The translations under genes were made by a program, and so were the position numbers. This document shows positions 60,623 through 64,000 of a stretch of DNA of 64,000 nucleotides, piece after piece (the first letter of the stretch is position 1; each line of letters opens with the position of its first letter). A model generated the notes under the pieces. The model was given only the letters and a program-made list of their open reading frames with translations. It was not told the origin of the DNA and searched no databases. The DNA comes from Chelonoidis abingdonii. Lineage: Eukaryota > Chordata > Testudines > Testudinidae. The stretch is taken from contig NC_133774.1 of the NCBI RefSeq assembly GCF_003597395.2, positions 35,337,814 through 35,401,813 of the forward strand, read 5' to 3'.

Positions 60623-61265
60623 TAAAGCTACGTTTTAGTCATGGGTATTTTTAGTAAAAGTTATGGACAGGCCACAGACAGTGAACAACAATTCACAGCC
60701 TGTGACCTGTCCATAACTTTTACTATATAACCCTGACTAAAACTTGGGAGGGGGGCAGCTCTGGGAGGCACCGTGGGTGCTTGGGGGGTGGGAGAAGAAG
60801 GGTTGGGGGGGCTGGGGCACATTTCCCTATCTGGCTCCTGAAAAGCCGTGACCTCCAGCTCCTGGCTCCATATGCTGCCTCTGTTCTACCCAAGCCCCAG
60901 TTCTGCAGATCCCACTGGCTCGGAAACACAGTGAATGAGAGCTGTGAGGGTGGTGCTTGCAGGCAGAGGCAGCATATGGGGCTAGGAGCTGAGGGAAGGG
61001 AGTTCCTGTTGCCCTTCTGGGAAGCCCTCCTGCCCTCATGTAAGCACTGCCCTGCACCCCAATCCCCAGCCCTGAGGCCCCCCTTCCCCAAACTCCTGCT
61101 GCTGGGAGTCGTGGGGGGAGGGTGGGAAGGGAGCAGTGGGCAAGACTGCTCCAACAGCAGCCCATGCAACTGTCCCAGGGGATGTCTGAGTTGCTCAGGC
61201 AGCTCCCGGGCAGCCGCACCTGACACTGCAGTAATCAGGGAAAGTCACAGAATCTGTGACACAAA
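60623..61265. mobile_element. Fold-back DNA element (copy 2)
   Basis: Starts TAAAGCTACGTTTTAGTCA (compare TAAGGTACGATTTATCA at 13323). A hairpin follows with arms 60652-60676 and 60701-60725 matching at 24 of 25 bases around a 24-nt loop. The GC-rich interior includes 'agctcctggctccatatgct'. The right side has 'gtcacagaatctgtgac', as in copy 1, then an (ACAA)n run. The frames of 130-174 residues on both strands come from this GC-rich core and share no protein motif. Confidence 0.75.
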
Positions 61266-62171
61266 CAAACAAACAGACAATCTTCCTGCTCACCATCTTC
61301 TGTGATCATTCTAACAGCAGTCCTCATGTTTTTTGTTAGAGTTCAGACTTAGCATTTTTCGCTTAACTGATCTGTTGATTTTTAAGTTGTCTAGAGTATA
61401 TAAATTATTGTGGGCCTCTTGCACTTTTTTAGAAATTAATTTTCATTCAGAGTTAGCAACAAGGCTGGCTGTACAAGTTGAAAAGGCTAAACTCAAGAGT
61501 TAAACGTACCAAACGTGGCCTAGTAACATCCGGGAATGACAGCACAATGAATGCACTAAAAATCCTGATTCCACATGACAGAGCATATTCTCCATTTTAA
61601 TAAGTGACAATATTTTATATATCACGTAAAACAAGGCTGCAATATTTATTCTATAGAACATGAAACAGTCTTTCAAGAAATGCATGAATTCCAAAGTACT
61701 GTCCGGAAATTAATGAATCCAAGAGAAAACAACTTTTCTCTACATACTAGAATATCTGTGTGAGAAAACTCCTCCAAACTGAGTTTGTATTGAATTTTTA
61801 TTTATATCTACATCCTGTTTAGCCATTTAGAAAAAAAGCTCAGTCCCATATATTGTAGTTCCCTTTGTGTAAGCTTTACAAGAGTTACTGCTGAAGAAGG
61901 GAGGATCCCAGTACTTACATCCTGCAATTCACACCGTATGGCTACTTAGTATCATCAACCTGATTTCTAAAAAAAAAAAAAAACAAAACACCAAACACCA
62001 CATACACCTTTCCATTTACTCATGGAACAGCTGGTATAAAACTTGTGGGCCTCTAAAGTGTCTTTTTAAAATACCGTTTAACTTGTACCACATAACACCT
62101 TAGACACTGTTTTGGCTCAATCAAAATATTTTGATTAAATAATTGAGTGTGTTAAATTGTGAAAAAATGGT
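61266..62171. other. Unassigned AT-rich stretch up to the gap
   Basis: No feature recognised; A-run at about 61970-61983. Confidence 0.5.
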
Positions 62172-62611
62172 NNNNNNNNNNNNNNNNNNNNNNNNNNNNN
62201 NNNNNNNNNNNNNNNNNNNNNNNNNNNNNNNNNNNNNNNNNNNNNNNNNNNNNNNNNNNNNNNNNNNNNNNNNNNNNNNNNNNNNNNNNNNNNNNNNNNN
62301 NNNNNNNNNNNNNNNNNNNNNNNNNNNNNNNNNNNNNNNNNNNNNNNNNNNNNNNNNNNNNNNNNNNNNNNNNNNNNNNNNNNNNNNNNNNNNNNNNNNN
62401 NNNNNNNNNNNNNNNNNNNNNNNNNNNNNNNNNNNNNNNNNNNNNNNNNNNNNNNNNNNNNNNNNNNNNNNNNNNNNNNNNNNNNNNNNNNNNNNNNNNN
62501 NNNNNNNNNNNNNNNNNNNNNNNNNNNNNNNNNNNNNNNNNNNNNNNNNNNNNNNNNNNNNNNNNNNNNNNNNNNNNNNNNNNNNNNNNNNNNNNNNNNN
62601 NNNNNNNNNNN
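62172..62611. other. Assembly gap (440 N)
   Basis: A run of 440 N; frames drawn across it are artefacts. It directly abuts a third fold-back-family copy. Confidence 0.99.
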
Positions 62612-62785
62612 GGGGGGTGGGGGGAGGGTTGATGGGACTCAGGCAGGTTTCCCTACCCGGGTCCTGGGAAGCGGCAACCTTCAGTACCTAGCTCCATATG
62701 TTGCCTCTGCGCCACCCCAAAGCCTGGTTCTGCAGCTCCCATTGGCTGGGAACTACGGCCAACAGGAGCCATCTCCACAGAAGCA
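62612..62785. mobile_element. Fold-back DNA element (copy 3, partial)
   Basis: 'ctagctccatatgttgcctc', 'ttctgcagctcccattggct' and the preceding 'ttccctacccgggtcctggg' align to 60820-60925 of copy 2. The left part is hidden by the sequence gap. Confidence 0.6.
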
Positions 62786-63104
62786 TTAAGGTACAACTTG
62801 AATGTTGTCCCTAACCTGACTCCCATCCATACACAAAAATCTCTAGCTTAAGCAAGTAGTGCTTCAGCTCAAGCTATCGGCTGATCTGTCTGGGGATACG
62901 GGCTGAAGCTCAAGTACTGCTGCTGACGCTTGAGCTAGTGAGGTAGTGGGGGATGCAGTTATTCTGTATTGCTAATACAATCACTGTCTGCTGCTTGAGC
63001 ATTGTTTTGCAGTATGGTTGCTCTTACTTGAGCTAGGCTAACTCAAAATGAGCAAACCTGAGTGTAGATAACTTGAGTTAATGCTGCAGTGAAGACATAC
63101 TTAT
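62786..63104. mobile_element. MITE related to the 25578 element
   Basis: The right end 'gctgcagtgaagacatactt' matches the right end at 26035-26050. The left end 'taaggtacaacttgaatgtt' is only weakly inverted to it. The interior has repeated 'gcttgagct' motifs. Confidence 0.45.
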
Positions 63105-63320
63105 GGTATTGATTTCAAGGGTCAAAGGAGTTATAGGTGTTATAAATGCTTTCCAACATAAAAATAGTGATGGAAAGGAGTACAGGTTTGTTTCTTTGTT
63201 TCCAACAGACATCTCCGTTTACTCAGTTATTTGGCAAACACCCAAAAAGATTCATTAGAAAAATCAAAAAAGTTTATTGATCGAACACAAGAAAGAACAT
63301 GGAATGAAAATAAGCATTTA

Positions 63321-63499
63321 CACCTCTACCCCGATATAATGTTGTCCTTGGAGCCAAAAAATTTTACCACGTTATAGGCGAAACCATGTTATATCGAACT
63401 TGCTTTGATCCACCGGAGCCCCAAGCCCCTGGAGCGCTGCTTTACCGTGTTATAGCTGAATTCGTGTTATATCAGGTCACTTATATCAGGGTAGAGGTG
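63321..63499. mobile_element. Tc1/mariner-type MITE with TA target site
   Basis: A 179-bp element beginning CACCTCTACCCCGATATAA, with right end TTATATCAGGGTAGAGGTG, a near-perfect inverted repeat. TA dinucleotides flank it at 63319-63320 and 63500-63501. Internal 'accacgttatag', 'catgttatatcg', 'accgtgttatag' and 'cgtgttatatcag' form further inverted repeats. TA flanks suit Tc1/mariner elements; no transposase is present. Confidence 0.82.
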
Positions 63500-63501
63500 T
63501 A

Positions 63502-64000
63502 TACTGAAACAAAGATTACGCAAAACAAATCGAACCCTTTGAAGTCTCTCTCCTTTTGAAGGCACACAACTTTTCTTTGAGGAAAAGAAATGGGTTAGTT
63601 TTACTTTCTGTCCTGATGTGTAAAGGGCATAAACTTATCCTGTTTCCAGCTTCTCTCCTCCCCTTGTATCTGTCAGAAGATGGGGTGGGGGGAGAAGAGA
63701 GATGTGTTTTTTGTTGGTGTCTCTGGAATACAGGACAGCTGATCAGTCACAAATTAATGCTATAGCTTTTAGCAGGTCAACCATGGCACCTGTTGCTTGG
63801 ACCCTGGTTCACTTTCTGGTCCCAGGTAGTATCTGGTTGTGTCTTTTCTTAGACAGGGTAGGATTGTGGTCATCTCATCTTACTGTGCTGATGCAATGTG
63901 TTAATTTCAGGGTTTGGGAAAAGCCAAGAGAGGAGGAAAGAAGAGTAGAAAGTAACAGGGGAGGGAAGCACAACAGGATCTGGAACATCAGAAAAGGGCA
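63502..64000. other. Unassigned stretch to window end
   Basis: No feature recognised. Confidence 0.5.

Noticed and set aside
60723..61305. Overlapping frames of 130-174 residues on both strands
   Set aside because: They lie in the GC-rich core of a fold-back element; several frames open at once indicate composition, not coding.
62143..62691. Open frames across the second gap
   Set aside because: The frame is mostly N.

Overview
The window looks like non-coding DNA from a sauropsid genome, most likely a turtle. CR1 LINE fragments are abundant in both orientations. Several show the CR1 octamer 3' ends ('atcatagaat') or the 'gaacataagaac' 3' end, and they lie among many short non-autonomous hAT elements with perfect or near-perfect 8-bp target-site duplications (TSDs). 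The turtle assignment rests on my recognition of these families and was not computed. Two runs of N (2036-2752 and 62172-62611) are assembly gaps. I find no convincing host protein-coding gene, tRNA, rRNA or CRISPR array. The long open frames are either translated transposon relics or chance frames in GC-rich repeats.

Layout. 1-960: degenerate LINE reverse-transcriptase tail. 1011-1327: hAT MITE. 2753-5475: badly decayed Ty3/gypsy-type retrotransposon whose integrase lies upstream of its RT and RNase H, an unusual order known from the Gmr1-like lineage. 5476-6560: unassigned, possibly its LTR. 6575-7003: CR1. 7004-8771: inverted-repeat hAT element split by a complete 666-bp solo LTR with a 4-bp TSD. 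8772-17566: mostly unassigned sequence with a CR1, a fold-back element carrying a perfect 41-bp palindrome, and a second copy of the hAT family. 17567-19640: long antisense CR1 with another CR1 nested inside and a 36-bp local duplication. 19641-32595: mostly unassigned AT-rich DNA with a few MITEs and one CR1. 32596-39220: dense nest of CR1s, hAT MITEs and unclassified repeats. 40886-43082: two clean hAT MITEs, one with a 70-bp internal VNTR. 45145-56780: more CR1s, three hAT MITEs with TSDs (one of them inside a CR1) and a MIR-like fragment. 60623-63499: two copies of the fold-back family, a MITE and a TA-flanked mariner-type MITE.

No gene network can be described. The biology here is layered transposition. 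Nesting gives relative ages: the solo LTR is younger than its hAT host, the hAT MITEs at 32899 and 52482 are younger than their CR1 hosts, and one CR1 sits within a hAT element (34022-35139). The most interesting items are the integrase-before-RT retroelement, the mirror-image hAT element with duplicated transposase C-terminal sequence, and the perfect long palindrome at 13680-13773.
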